Shown here: positions 44,593 through 56,517 of the stretch, piece after piece | Numbering within the stretch: position 1 is the stretch's first letter | Layout of the letters: every line of letters begins with the position of its first letter | DNA from: Magnolia sinica | Taxonomy: Eukaryota; Streptophyta; Magnoliopsida; Magnoliales; Magnoliaceae | Direction of reading: 5' to 3' | NCBI RefSeq assembly: GCF_029962835.1 | Contig: NC_080584.1 | Span: forward strand, 82,860,862-82,924,861 | Length of the DNA: 64,000 nt | Program-made: the position numbers and the translations under genes | Notes under the pieces: generated by a model | Seen by the model: the letters and a program-made list of their open reading frames with translations, nothing else | Database searches by the model: none | Told to the model about the DNA's origin: nothing

Positions 44593-44886
44593 TGTTGAGA
44601 ATAATTCAAACTCAAACGTTTATAATTCCACGATTTACTCTTTGTTTGTTGTAACTAAGTTGAATGTGGTCAAGCCACATGTCAGTAGCTGCTTAATTCT
44701 CTCAAGTGTTAGGTGCCTCATCATATCTATAAAATAGTCTACTATCGTAGTGTAAAAAAACAACAAAACAAAAAAAGTTAATATACTCTGCTATCCTACA
44801 ATTCCAAAGAAAACAACTCTTATTGTTTTTCATGTGTGTTATTTGTGAAGTGTGTTAATCGTGATTCAGTTGCTGTTACTCCAACA
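44593..44886 (+). repeat. Copia 5' LTR (294 bp)
   Basis: TG...CA ended. Compared with the 3' LTR: T/A, T/C, A/G, C/T and A/G changes and a 1-bp gap (ACTATCGTAG against ACTACGTAG). Confidence 0.97.
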
Positions 44887-44890
44887 AATT

Positions 44891-44906
44891 TGGTATCAAA
44901 GCTAAG
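44891..44906 (+). other. Copia primer binding site
   Basis: TGGTATCAAAGC, four bases after the LTR, is one mismatch from TGGTATCAGAGC, the usual initiator-Met tRNA primer site of plant copia elements. Confidence 0.85.
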
Positions 44907-44938
44907 TTCGATAGCGATCTGGAGCAAGGTAAAAGGTA

Positions 44939-45622
44939 ATGGCAACCACAAGTAGTACGGTAAGTATTAATCAAAATTTTGTTCCCATTTTCAAAGGAGA
45001 AAATTATCCATTTTGGGCTATTAAAATGAGAACGATATTTATGTCTCATGATTTATGGGAATTGGTAGAGACTAGTTTTACAGAGTATAATGATCAAGAA
45101 GGAAGGGTGACCGCAGCTCAAAAAGCGGAGATGAAAGAAAATAGGAAAAAAGATGCAAAGGCCCTGTCATATATCCAGCAAGCTCTGGGTGACACAATCT
45201 TCTCAAGAATAATGGGAGCTAAAACATCTAAAGAAGCATGGGACTTGCTTCGAAATGAATTCCAAGAGTCAAGTAAAGTAATCACTGAAAGATTACAATT
45301 TCTCCGTCATGAATTTGAAACTTTATTGATGAAAAATTCAGAATCGGTTCAAGAATTTTTCACTCGGGTCACCTCAATAGTAAATCAAGCTAGGTCTCTT
45401 GGTGAAGACCTATCTGAACAAAAAATTGTTGAAAAGGTGCTTCGGAGTCTTAATTCAAAATTTGATTCCATTGTTCCTGCAATAGAGGAATCTAAAGATC
45501 TAAGCACTTTGCCTTTAACTCAATTAATGGGATCTCTTCAAGCTTATGAAGAGAGGTTACAAAAAGACACAGAAAATTTTGTTGAACAGGCTGGAGTGAA
45601 GTACTGTAACTCACCCATTTAA
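44939..45622 (+). pseudogene. Copia gag, N-terminal part (frame broken before the zinc knuckles)
   Basis: The start ATG at 44,939 gives MATTSSTVSINQNFVPIFKG, then ENYPFWAIKMRTIF, the conserved N-terminus of plant copia Gag (UBN2-type). The capsid-like region (AKTSKEAWDLLRNEF, FLRHEFETLLMKNSESVQEF, ERLQKDTENFVEQA) follows. The frame ends at a TAA at 45,620. The natural continuation (KKGHGGEAQSNQSFKGKGKG) is in the +1 frame, so a small indel lies between about 45,590 and 45,620. In this family gag and pol are normally one continuous frame, so this is a mutation and probably not programmed frameshifting. Confidence 0.9.
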
Positions 45623-48600
45623 AAAGGGTCATGGTGGTGAAGCTCAGTCAAACCAATCCTTTAAAGGGAAAGGAAAAGGCCACTACAACAACTCTAGAAA
45701 CTCAAACTCCAATCAAGGTAATTGTAAATCCCCTATTCAATGTTACAAGTGCAAAAAGAAAGGGCATATTGAAAGAGACTGTTGGTATAAAAATAAGGAT
45801 TCCAATGTGCCACATTGCTCAATTTGTAAAAAAATTGGGCATGCTGGAAAAGATTGTTGGTATAAGCCAAAAGATAGGGCAAATTTCCATGAAGAAAAAT
45901 GTGATGATGAAAAAACTGATGAAGAAAGCCTGTTTCTTTCATGTTTTACTGCATGTACTGAAAATGTTTGGTATCTAGATAGTGGTTGCAGTAACCATAT
46001 GACAGGTGATAAATCATTATTTGTTGAGATGGATGAGACTATTAGGTCTCAAGTACGGATGGGAGATGATAATCAAGTTCAAGTGCGAGGTAAGGGAACT
46101 ATTTCCATAGACACCAAATCTGGTAAGAAGCTTATTCATGATGTTATGTATGTTCCTGGCATTGCTCAAAATTTAATCAGCTTGGGACAATTGATGAAAA
46201 GAGGACTTTATGCTATTTTTGATGAAAATAAATGCATGATATTTAATAAGAAAAACAAGGAATTAATAGTTTCAGTTGAAATGACTGATACTAAAATGTT
46301 CCCTCTTAAATTTTCTAATCTCACCATCAATGCTTTTAATGTTGAATCTAGTGATGCCTCGGGGCTATGGCATAAACGATATGGCCATCTAAACTTTGGT
46401 GGGCTAAATTTACTATATAAAAATACAATGGTTGCTGGTTTACCCATGGTGACAAATGATGGAAAGTTGTGTGAAGCATGTGTATATGGAAAACAACATA
46501 GAACTCCCTTTCAAGTGGGTAAATCTTGGAGGGCAACTGAACCTTTGATGCTTGTACATGCTGATATCTGTGGTCCTATGAGTACATCCTCTTTTGGTGG
46601 ATGTAGATATTTTCTATTATTTGTTGATGACTTTACTAGAATGTCATGGGTGTATTTTCTTGAAAAAAAGTCTGATGCTCTTTCATTTTTCATACAATTT
46701 CGGGCTTCTATTGAAAAACAAAGTGGCTATTCTATTAAAAAATTGCGTACTGACCGGGGCAGTGAGTTTACTTCCAAAAAATTCTTTATAATGTGCAAAA
46801 GTGCGGGTATAAATAGAGAACTCATGGCAAGCTTTACCCCACAACAAAATGGGGTTGCGGAACGAAAAAATCGAATAATTGTTGAAACCGCAAGGTGTAT
46901 GTTGAAAGAAAAGGATCTACCAAAGACTTTTTGGGCTGAAGCCGTTGCAACTTCAGTTTATTTATTAAACCGATTTCCTACCAAGGCTGTCACAGGAAAA
47001 ACCCCATATGAAGCTTGGTTTAGGAGAAAACCAAATGTGAGCCATCTTAGAATTTTTGGATCTATAGCCTATGCTCATATTCCTTCGCAAAAAAGACAAA
47101 AATTAGATGATAAGAGCAAAAAATATATTTTTATTGGTTATAGCGATGAAACAAAAGGCTATAAACTCTATGATCCCAAAACTAAGATTTTGACCATTAG
47201 TCGAGATGTTATCTTTAATGAAAATGGTGCCTGGAATTGGGAAAATAGTGCTGAAAATACTCATTTGGTTGTTGATCATGAAGAAACCACATCTTGTGTA
47301 CCACCAAATGAGTTTCATCCACCACCTTCACCACATATTGAATCAAGTGAATCGCCTCCAAGAAGGGTAAGAAGTCTTACTGATATTTATCAATCATGTG
47401 ATTTTGCCTTCTTTTCTTCAGAACCCACATGTTTTGAAGATGCAGTGACAAAAGAAGAGTGGTATGATGCAATGAAGGAAGAAATTGATGCTATTGAAAA
47501 AAATAAAACATGGAGATTAGTTGATTTGCCCCCAAGAAAAGAAGCCATTGGACTGAAATGGATTTATAAATCCAAATTCAATCCTGATGGATCTTTGAAA
47601 AGGCATAAGGCTCGTTTAGTTGCAAAAGGTTATGCTCAAATTCCTGGCATTGATTTTTTTGAAACATTTTCTCCTGTTGCTCGATTAGAAACCATTAGAA
47701 CTGTTTTATCTTTAGCATCTCAAGAAAGTTGGCATGTTTATCAATTTGATGTCAAATCAGCTTTCTTAAATGGTGAGTTACAGGAATATGTATATGTAGA
47801 ACAGCATGCAGGATTTAAATTCAATGGGATGAGAAATAAAGTTTATAAATTGGAAAAAGCTTTGTATGGACTCAAACAAGCTTCAAGAGCATGGTACAGT
47901 AAGATCGACAGGTACTTCCTTGATACTAATTTTAAGAGAAGTGAAAGTGAACCTACTCTTTATATGAAAACTCAAGATATGGAAATCCTTATAGTTTGCT
48001 TGTATGTTGATGATATGATATATACAGACAATTCTATAAGTTTGATGAAGCAATTTAGAGAAAATATGATGTCTAAATTCGAAATGACTGACTTGGGCCT
48101 TTTACATTATTTTTTAGGCATGCAAATTATTCAAGATTCCAGTGGTATTTTTGTATGTTAAGAAAAGTATGCTCATGATATATTAAAAAGATTTTATATG
48201 ACTAATTGTAATCCTGCAAAAACTCCCATGAATACAAATGATAAACTTATGTTAGAAGATGGGGTAGATAAAACTAATGGAAAAGACTACAGAAGCTTGA
48301 TTGGTGGACTAATCTATCTCACTCATACAAGGCCAGATATAATGTTTGCAGTGAGCCTTCTTTCCAGATTCATGCAAAATCTAAGTAAACAACATATGGG
48401 AGCAGCAAAAAGAGTCCTACGATATATTCGTGGCACATTGAACTTTGGAATCAGGTATCGCAAGGTGAGTGATTTTAAACTTGTGACTTATACTGATAGT
48501 GATTGGGCCGATTGTGCAGATGACAGAAAAAGTACTTCGGGATTTTCGCTTAGTCTTGGATCCGGAATGATATCATGGGCGACTAAGAAGCAAGAAACTA

Positions 48601-49108
48601 CCGCACTATCAAGTTCGGAAGCCGAATACATTGCTACCACAAGTGCCACTTGCCAAACAGTATGGCTTAGAAGGATCTTATCCGATTTGAAGGCAAAACA
48701 AGAAGAAGCTATGGTAATCTACTGCGACAACAAATCTACTATTGCAATGACAAAAAATTCAGCATTTCATGCAAGGACTAAACACATAGAAGTACGTCAT
48801 CACTTCATAAGAGAACTCGTGGCGAAAGGAGAAATCAAGTTGGAATACTGCAGCAAAACAAGAAGAAGCTACGGTAATCTACTGCGACAACAAATCTACC
48901 ATTGCAATGATAAAAAATACAGCATTTCATGCAAGGACTAAACACATAGAAGTACGTCATCATTTCATAATAGAACTCGTGGCGAAAGGAGAAATCAAGT
49001 TTGGAATACTGCAATACCGAGGATCAAATTGCAGACATTTTCACTAAAGCACTTTCTTGGCAGAAATTTGTCAAGTTACGAGAAATGCTCGGAGTTGAGG
49101 TTGTTTGA
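45618..49108 (+). pseudogene. Copia pol (zinc knuckles, PR, IN, RT, RNase H), interrupted
   Basis: In order: two CX2CX4HX4C knuckles (CYKCKKKGHIERDC near 45,740; CSICKKIGHAGKDC near 45,816); aspartic protease VWYLDSGCSNHMTG (Asp at 45,978); GAG-pre-integrase LWHKRYGHLNFGG; integrase D,D,E (HADICGP, LRTDRGSEF, NGVAERKNR); reverse transcriptase with GYAQIPGIDFFETFSPVARL, QFDVKSAFLNGELQ and catalytic YVDDMIY. TAA at 48,159-48,161 replaces a probable CAA, and the frame continues directly after it. RNase H has YTDSDWADCADDRKSTSGF, ALSSSEAEYIA and YCDNKSTIAM. A 160-bp duplication and an extra T then throw the C-terminus out of frame. The intended stop is TGA at 49,106. Confidence 0.93.
48693..49013 (+). 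repeat. 160-bp tandem duplication inside copia RNase H
   Basis: GCAAAACAAGAAGAAGCTA starts at 48,693 and again at 48,853. The two copies differ at six positions plus one inserted T in the second. 160 is not a multiple of 3, so the duplication itself is a frameshift. Confidence 0.95.
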
Positions 49109-49110
49109 AT

Positions 49111-49120
49111 TAAGAGGGCA
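49111..49120 (+). other. Copia polypurine tract
   Basis: TAAGAGGGCA immediately precedes the 3' LTR, the position and purine bias expected for plus-strand priming. Confidence 0.7.
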
Positions 49121-49413
49121 TGTTGAGAATAATTCAAACTCAAACGTTTAAAATTCCACGATTTACTCTCTGTTTGTTGTAACTAAGTTGGATGTGGTCA
49201 AGCCACATGTCAGTAGCTGCTTAATTCTCTCAAGTGTTAGGTGCCTCATCATATCTATAAAATAGTCTACTACGTAGTGTAAAAAAACAACAAAATAAAA
49301 AAAGTTAATATACTCTGCTATCCTACAATTCCAAAGAGAACAACTCTTATTGTTTTTCATGTGTGTTATTTGTGAAGTGTGTTAATCGTGATTCAGTTGC
49401 TGTTACTCCAACA
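49121..49413 (+). repeat. Copia 3' LTR (293 bp)
   Basis: Same ends as the 5' LTR, followed directly by the target duplication GAAAC. Confidence 0.97.
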
Positions 49414-49660
49414 GAAACATCTTTATCTCCTTGCATTTGCATATGTATAGTTGTAGACATCAGTTGACACAAGCCATGAATTCTCCGCGTGTTTTGCTAG
49501 ACATGAATTCAGCACCAAAGTCCAGAGCAGTGGCATAAGCCGAGATGTGTTTCCACAGGTTTCTCCTTCTCCTTAAGGGAATGCTTGTCCTTACTATATA
49601 ATTTCATGGGTACAAGGGGAGGATGTAATGAAGTTTTCTCCACAACTTTTTTGCTCTGAA
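49414..49660 (-). pseudogene. F-box/LRR gene remnant, F-box part
   Basis: On the minus strand the F-box core is visible but broken: LHYILPLYP, a TGA stop, NYIVRTSIPLRRRRNLWKHI, then ALDFGAEFMSSKTRGEFMAC. Family members read approximately 'ILSFLP-K-VVRTSILSRRWR-LW' here, so the order matches. The stop in the F-box and a second stop after CVN show it was decayed, or decayed quickly, around the time of the copia insertion. It joins in orientation and order to the LRR part at 43,990-44,592 when the 4.8 kb element is removed. Confidence 0.7.
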
Positions 49661-49955
49661 ACTAATGCCTGATCCATTGGAGGTGGGATTATTTGAGGAT
49701 CCAGTGCTGTGAAAATTGAATGCTCAATAAAACCTTATGCAATTGCACTGTGGAGATCAACGGTCCTGATGCAACCCTGAGTTCATGGCCATGGGGTCCT
49801 AACGCGTGGAGAGATGGAGAGGAAAAAGGAGAGATGGAGAGGAAAAAAAGCATGAGATCATCATGTACTGGTACTGATGAAAAGACACGAGAGAACCTTT
49901 AATTCTCTGGTGGAATATAATGGTTGATAGCCCTGTTAAATCATGAGAAACGCTG

Positions 49956-50170
49956 ACACACTAGTTGTACATCCAACTAGTTGTCATGTGGGCCCATTTG
50001 GTGGGACACAATAGAAAATAATGAATAATCCCCCAAACAGCACAGTCATGTTTGGGTTGCGTCTAATAGTCACAATGAGTGATTTTTGAGGTGTCCATTT
50101 TCATGGTGGGAGCAATTTGAGTGGTGGGCCCCACATGGCAACTAGTAGGACTTGCAATTAGTTGCGTGAG
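49956..50170. mobile_element. Short foldback MITE
   Basis: ACTAGTTGTACATCCAACTAGTTG, then ATGTGGGCCCATTTGG, is mirrored by GGTGGGCCCCACATGGCAACTAGTAGG and GCAATTAGTTG, a ~210 bp palindrome at the 3' edge of the CACTA remnant. Confidence 0.6.
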
Positions 50171-50179
50171 CATTTCTCT

Positions 50180-50972
50180 TAAATATTAACTATAAATCCC
50201 TCTCCAGTTGTTTAATAACCTCTACATTTAACGATTTCGAAGACAAATTCTTAAAAAATATCCTCAACTCAATCAGCGCCGCACTGATATCCTTGCTTAA
50301 GAATTAACGAATCGCAACCAGTAATAGACATTGCAGAAGGACGTGACAATCATGACTTTTCATTCCTGTTACTTTACAGTCCGTAATGTTTACGCGCCGA
50401 GATATATTTGACGCATACCCATCGAAAAACTTCACCAATCTTAACCATTCACATAAATGATTTTTCTTTAGTTCTGTTAATGTATAACAGGCTTCTGCTA
50501 TAGTATATAAATTTTCATGTGGTTGCAGGTGCAACTCTTTCCTTAAACCCATTGCTTGTTGATCCAATCGAGCCTTGAAACTTTCTTTTATTTTTTCTCT
50601 ATGTTCATCAATGTTCCGAAGATATTGTTACATATATTCTTCTCAATATGCATGATATCTAAGTTGTGTCGCAATTTCAAATCACTCCAATAGGACAACT
50701 AAAAAAAAATGTTCTTCTTCCTCCACTATAGTCCAATACTGTACGTTTCCTCTTTTTCAAGTGCGATGCCTTACCAAATCTAACTTCTCCAAAGTTAATC
50801 AGTTATTATATTACATCTTCTCCAGATAGCTCTTCCAGGGGTAGCCTATGATCTTTTTTATCATCAAAAATCATCGTCTTCCGGCGCCAACTATGATCGC
50901 TTGGAAGGAAGCAACAATGGCCCATATAACATGTTTTTTTATAATGCTTCAATGACAATGAACAAGTTTCAA
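50180..50972 (-). pseudogene. CACTA (En/Spm, TNP2-like) transposase remnant, C-terminal part
   Basis: Minus-strand frames give SLKHYKKTCYMGHCCFLPSD and RLPLEELSGEDVI (50,991-50,806). After a decayed stretch they give DQQAMGLRKELHLQPHENLY, FFDGYASNISRRVN and MKSHDCHVLLQCLL (50,567-50,304), and then a degraded LIELRIFFKNLSSK...VIKQLEKDL near 50,200-50,280. These are the ordered landmarks of plant TNP2-like transposases (Transposase_21 and the following domain). The N-terminal part lies at 58,662-59,990 on the other side of the 7.7 kb LTR element. Multiple stops and frameshifts mean it is inactive, and no CACTA terminus is preserved at this end. Confidence 0.85.
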
Positions 50973-50977
50973 TACTA

Positions 50978-51806
50978 TATTCACTTCCCAAGTATAGGGT
51001 TGTGATGTAGTAATAAACTCAGTGAGACCGAGGTTGAATCCCAAGGGACTAGAACCTATACGTAATCTGAAATTAAGTAGAACTAGAACTATACTAAGAT
51101 GAAATCTAAATCAAGTGAATTTAAGGGGATAATGATGAAATATTAATCTAAAACTTAAAGCATTCAAAGGTAGGAAATTAGGGATTCAGAGGATCCACTT
51201 GTAGAAATCAGGGAGATCTTATGCCTGCTTCAAGAACTCAATTAAACTTAGAGTCTCATCATGAAAATCAAACTGAACTTTCTTTGATATAGTTTTTAAT
51301 AGATGAAAGGTATATGAATTAGAATGGATTTCATCACCAAACCATGCCTAGGAGACAAAGTAAACAATAAAATTGAACTAATTAACAACCAATCATAAGA
51401 TGTATGAAGGTCAGGAAGGGTACCGTCATCCGACCATGCCCAAGAGATGATGGTGAACAATAGGGCTTCCTGACATCATAATCATAAAAAGGAAAGGAAC
51501 ATACTCAAAGCTATCGCAGACCCATTGTAATCTTAGTCACAACAGATCATTAAAACTAAAAACATTCCCTTAATTAAAACCAAAATCAACATCAATTCAG
51601 TCTAAACAAAAGGCACAAGCAAAAAGTTCTCTCATCACGCTACAAGCTTCACCTCTTAGCCCTAGCTAGAAGGTTTAGCCACACATGATTGGACTAGAAC
51701 TCTTAAGATAAAAAGACCATAAATAAAATAAAATAAAATAAAAAATCTAAGACGACTCTCTCCTTCTCTCTCTGACGTCCCAGCCGATGGATCAGATGAT
51801 TTCTCA

Positions 51807-51868
<62 letters not shown>

Positions 51869-53120
51869 TAGGTGCCAAGGGTGGTGGAGAGGCCGGTTTG
51901 GAGAACCGACCTTGCTGGAGTCAGTGGAGACAATTCCCGCAAGGAGATACGCAGCAACAAAGGCAACCGACTTGCATTTTTCCAGCATTGTCAGCCCATG
52001 GCCATTTCATACGCAAGATCCGAGCCATTCAGGCTCCTTGAGCTTGGTCGGTGGTCCCCTAGGAAGGTTTTAGACGGTCCAGATGGCCATACCGATCCCT
52101 AACACAATCGTAGAATGACCAAGATCGTTCTGGGTCTTCGGACGCGCGCAACAGAGCCCGTGCTCTTACGCTATGTTGACAGTGGGGTCCATGATCTGGA
52201 TTTTCTGAGAAATCCAATCTATCCATTGGATGCGGCACGAGAAATAATTCAGATATGGACGGTTTTGGATTGGGTTTGGTGTGGCCCATTTGATTTATCT
52301 TGCAGTAAAGATGCTGCCATCCATTCTATGTTTTACAACATTCCACATGAGTACACATGCATGGGGTCGAAAGGCGAGCTTGGCGAGGGTCTTGGCCACT
52401 CCACGGAGCAATTGGACGGTTCAGATCGTCGATATTGATGATGATAGTGGCCCACTGGAATCATCCGTGAGAACGCTACCGAAAATGGAAATTTCTGTTT
52501 TATGAAGATGCGTCGGGTCTTACCGCCTTTGACCGAAGTCTCAGTTCGGTGTGGTGCGGGTGTGCACCCTTTGAGCACTCGTACTTTTCAGATGTGATGT
52601 CCAGGGGGCTTTGATGGAAAATCCACACCATCCATCCATCTTAGCCTCTAATTTAAAGGGTTGAGACCAAAATTTAAGTATATCCAAATATTAGGTGAGC
52701 CCCAAATCATTGTTTTATGGGATAATCTATTCATTGGGCCACTTTCACCAGGATCCAATGGTTAAAATTTGACATGTACGGTTAATTTGTGGTCTTCGGG
52801 CCGTAGATAAAGTTTTGAGCCAAACAGATAGTGAGAACCATGCGATCTTACATTCTGGATGAATTTCAGACCTTTCTAATATGATTGACTGGATCTCCTC
52901 GAATCCCGAGCATGTAATGTCTACGATCTCGGTTCCCTGGGTTCATCCCTTGCCTTGGTGACTTCTGAGTGTTAAATTCATGCCTTTAGCATCCTTTTCA
53001 GTCCAAGATCGTAAATTCACTTTACAACATAAACACGATTAAAATAGGATGTTAAACAGTATCCTGTTTGTAAAACCATGCAATAACTGGGGTGTAATAT
53101 GCAATATTTGACCCTCAGCA
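50978..53120 (-). repeat. 3' LTR of the non-autonomous element
   Basis: In element orientation it starts TGCTGAGGG (the other LTR has TGTTGAGGG) and ends ...GGGAAGTGAATA, where the terminal CA has mutated to TA. It contains a CT run at 51,811-51,863. Confidence 0.92.
51864..51870 (-). promoter_or_regulatory. TATA box in the 3' LTR
   Basis: TATAAAA on the minus strand, directly followed downstream by the GA repeat. Confidence 0.55.
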
Positions 53121-54403
53121 CAACTCCCAACCAACATTTTGTTAGTCCTGAGCAAAGTAAGTGAACAATAAGTTGAGAATTACAGGACAATTTCTATAAA
53201 CTCGAGTGATTGTTGAAAACAATCCAAATACTAGAAGTTTAAGATTCATGAATGTTGGGTATTACTTTCTCCTGGACTTAAGCGCATGGTAAGCTTCATA
53301 ATCAAGTTCAAAGTATTAATCCATCAATTAGAACAATTCTAAACATCGAGTTTCATGGGTGTATAGTGTAATCCCGGCTTATCATCATTAAGAGATCCAA
53401 TCGTCAATTTCCAATATAACATTGACGATCAAAAGAGCATTCAGGACAACCTAAACCAAAACTTGCCTTACAGTTCTTCTTTTCATTCTTCCAGTTTTTT
53501 ATTTTTCCATCAAGGGGGAGGGGAATCAAATCCGTACCTATAGGGAGGAAACCTATGGTGAAGATCATACACCCAACCCTTTCTTGATGACAACTGTTTT
53601 TAGCTGGGTATTCTTTTTCTTCTTCCTTTTTTTTACAAGTACTATTTTTAGCTCGGTATTCTTTTTCTTCTTCCTTTTAATAAAAGAAAAAAGAAAAAAA
53701 CTTAACTTCTTTTTCTTTTTTTATATTCTTCTTATTGAACATGATGGACAAATTCCCTAGGTTAGTTCCTTCCATGCTTAATGATCACCAAGTTACAATT
53801 CAATATCGAACTGAAATCTAAATGCGTAAGCGAGATGTGTCCTGTGAAATCATGACTCAATCAATATTTAAAACTTCTAATCATGGATTTAACAGTTCAA
53901 ACTTAATTGTGAAATGTAACAAACAACTGAATCCAAGAGTCATAAATTACCAACGTCACTTATCTTGTAATTTTAAATCCAAGATGGCCGTCAAAATCAC
54001 TTCGAATTCACAAGAAAGTTTAGAAAAATTTTAAAATTTTCATAATTTTTGCTCAAGACCAAAAAAACACTGATTAGGTAACCTAATCTCCCACCCCCAA
54101 CCTAAAATCTACATTGTCCTCAATATAAAAGATAACACCTGGATGAAGGAATCGGGAGACACTTTTCTACAATGATCTCAACATGAAAGCATGTCAGCAA
54201 GAGAGTGAAAACAACTACATCAAACTATCCTAAAACAATGTACGAAGCAAACTAACCTAATGGCATAAATCCTTCTAACCTAGAACAGTATAAAACAAAC
54301 TACCCTAGTCCTATGAAAGCAGGGACAAACTACTCAATCATGCCGCAAGGTTCCTCTTCCGGACAGTATCTTGATAAGTTTCGTAGTAAGTTCCTCAACA
54401 AGA
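53121..54403 (-). other. 3' internal region of the LTR element, non-coding
   Basis: Stops in all frames. It has a region of CTTTTTCTTCTTCC repeats (53,600-53,720), and next to the LTR CAACTCCCAACC, which on the minus strand is the purine-biased GGTTGGGAGTTG expected for a plus-strand primer. Confidence 0.6.
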
Positions 54404-56205
54404 TCATCCAAAAGCCCTTTTCCAAATAAGCTTAGACACCCTGGAGCATGACTTTCCAGAGAAACTTATATACCTCATATAAAAAAAATGTTGAATTGCT
54501 TGAGGTATCCAAAGTATATATGATTCACCTGTGACAGAAGAAGTTTCAACATTAGTATCCCATGGTGAATCATAGACTACAAGTAAATAAAGTTCAAAAA
54601 ACTTCTCAAGAAGTGATGTAGTCTTAACATATTCTGAAGTTCCAGACTTCGGTTCCATTGTCAGCTCTTCCTCCTTTAATGGTAGACATTTAGGATCTAG
54701 GGAAGAAGAGGCTTCAGAATAAGGATTCTCTCGATTAGTAACAACTACCAAGATATTGTCTTGCGAGGCATCCACTATTTCTTTAATCATAGGATCGTTT
54801 GAATCTAAAAAATGTGTCAAGCAATTGTCCAAAGAGTTGGGGAATTCATCTGAGAATGGCTCGTTTTTTGCATCAAAGTTTGTGATGATCTGCCCAATGA
54901 TTCCATCGTCTCTGAAAGTGGATGGACATATGCTCTTGTTCCAGTCCTACACAGATAGATTAAAGATCAATAGGGGAAGCGTTGGTGAGATCACTCTGTT
55001 TATTGAAACTACTTAATCGAGGTGTTGAATTGTCAAACGTGTACAGCTCAGATGGTGGCCTCAACTAAGTGGTTTCAAATTCCAGAGTTATATCAAGCAA
55101 CTCGTCCATCTCTCAAATCATATCATCATTCAATTTAGGAGATTTGTCCAAACATGTCTCACAAGAGATAGAAGGGTCGGTTGTAAAGAGTTCATCCTCT
55201 ACATTTAAATCAGACATGTCAGATGAGTGGAGTAAATCCTTTTGATTGATCACTTCATGTACTTCTTGATCACTGACCTAGACCATACTTGAGATTGATT
55301 ACAGAGGAATTTGGGCTGAATATTCATGATCATCATCCCAATACGCATCATCGTCTAATTCCGTGCAGTGCACACTTGGGATGAGATCGCTTTCCTCACA
55401 CTCTATTCCTAAATTCAGTTGAGGTTCGAATAAACTAACCTCTACCTCATCATTGAAATCATGTGTGTCATGTGACTGCAGTGTGTCACTATCATTATAT
55501 TTGAAAGACACCCATGTCTCTTGACCATTCCTTTGGACCATCATTGAGATCGACTCATCGGCAAATTGAACCATATGCTCATTAATGGACTCCAACTCCT
55601 CATTCGTAATTTCAGAGTTCTTCGAAAGCGAGTTAGGATCACTTTTCTTGCATTGTATTTCTGAAATGAATTATGGCTAGGATGAACGAGCCTCCTCTAC
55701 CTTATCAAGGCGTGAATTAAGCTCTTCCAACGATTTTCTAATTTCCACAAAACAAGCCATGTTACGTTGAAATGAATCCTTTTGGATCGTTTCTAGTTGG
55801 ATCTCAAAGGTAGGGGATCCAAGAGAATAATCATTATAACATATTGTTAGTTCATTTTTTCAATTTTGATGTTTCCACTGATCATAGTTATATGGGTCAT
55901 AGGTGGGAGAGTTTGATGGTTGTTGGTACACATTATCACCCCAATAATCACGATGACCACAATAATTGCGTACTGTTTTCTTAATCGGTGGGGTGTAATT
56001 ATTCTCCCTCATATGATCGCGTATAGACTTCTTAATTGGTGGAGAATTATATTCCGGTTGGTTCTCAATCATGGTTTCAGAAAAATTTTAAGACATAGGT
56101 TGTTTCCAAGCATAAGCATCTAACACTCTTTCACAGAACCTCTCGTTTTCTAGAAATAGATTACCATCCTCACGTGCCCACTCTAGCTACTCTTGTTCGT
56201 TCATG
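54404..56205 (-). pseudogene. Internal ORF remnants of the LTR element
   Basis: From an ATG near 56,204, just past the primer site, minus-strand frames run MNEQE, stop, LEWAREDGNLFLENERF and so on through NSPPIKKSIRDHMRENNYTP and DYWGDNVYQQPSNSPTYDPY (56,072-55,860). Then comes an acidic, Ser-rich stretch (55,595-55,299: VSFKYNDSDTLQSHDTHDF) and a last open piece 54,832-54,404. They look like one ancient ~600-codon frame broken by several stops. I recognise no catalytic motif or zinc knuckle. Position suggests a gag-like or element-specific protein, but I cannot name a function. Confidence 0.5.
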
Positions 56206-56517
56206 GTAAAATCTTAATTCTGAATCTAATCCTAAAAATAAAAAATCCTACAACAATAAGAGATCTAGAAATAAAAAGAGAAAGAATTAGAAGGAAGTTA
56301 CTAGGTTGGAAGTTCCTATGTTAAAATCCTGCAAAATAAAACAAAAGAAATTAGTTTCTACAAATAGAAATCCTAAAGTCAAAAAGTTTTAAAAACAAAA
56401 ATAGCAAGTTAGTTTCTAAAAATCAAATAGAAAGAAAAATCTAAAACTAAAGTTAGTATAATCCTAATCTTAGTCTAATTTTAAAACCAATTAATTTTAA
56501 AAATAATTAGCAGTCAG

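Larger units (their letters stand above)
44593..49413 (+). mobile_element. Ty1/copia LTR retrotransposon, structurally complete, 4,821 bp
   Basis: The LTRs begin TGTTGAGAAT and end CTCCAACA. They are flanked by a perfect 5-bp target duplication, GAAAC (44,588-44,592 and 49,414-49,418). The LTRs differ by five substitutions and one 1-bp gap over ~293 bp (~1.7%), so the insertion is fairly recent. The order is 5' LTR, primer site, gag, protease, integrase, reverse transcriptase, RNase H, purine tract, 3' LTR. The reading frame is broken at three kinds of site: a gag-pol frameshift, a nonsense codon in the reverse transcriptase region, and a 160-bp duplication in RNase H. It is therefore non-autonomous now. 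It splits an F-box pseudogene of opposite strand. Confidence 0.97.

Noticed and set aside
45590-45622. Programmed gag-pol frameshift in the copia element
   Set aside because: Plant copia elements of this layout normally have one continuous frame, and the element also has a nonsense codon and a frameshifting duplication, so simple mutation is more likely.
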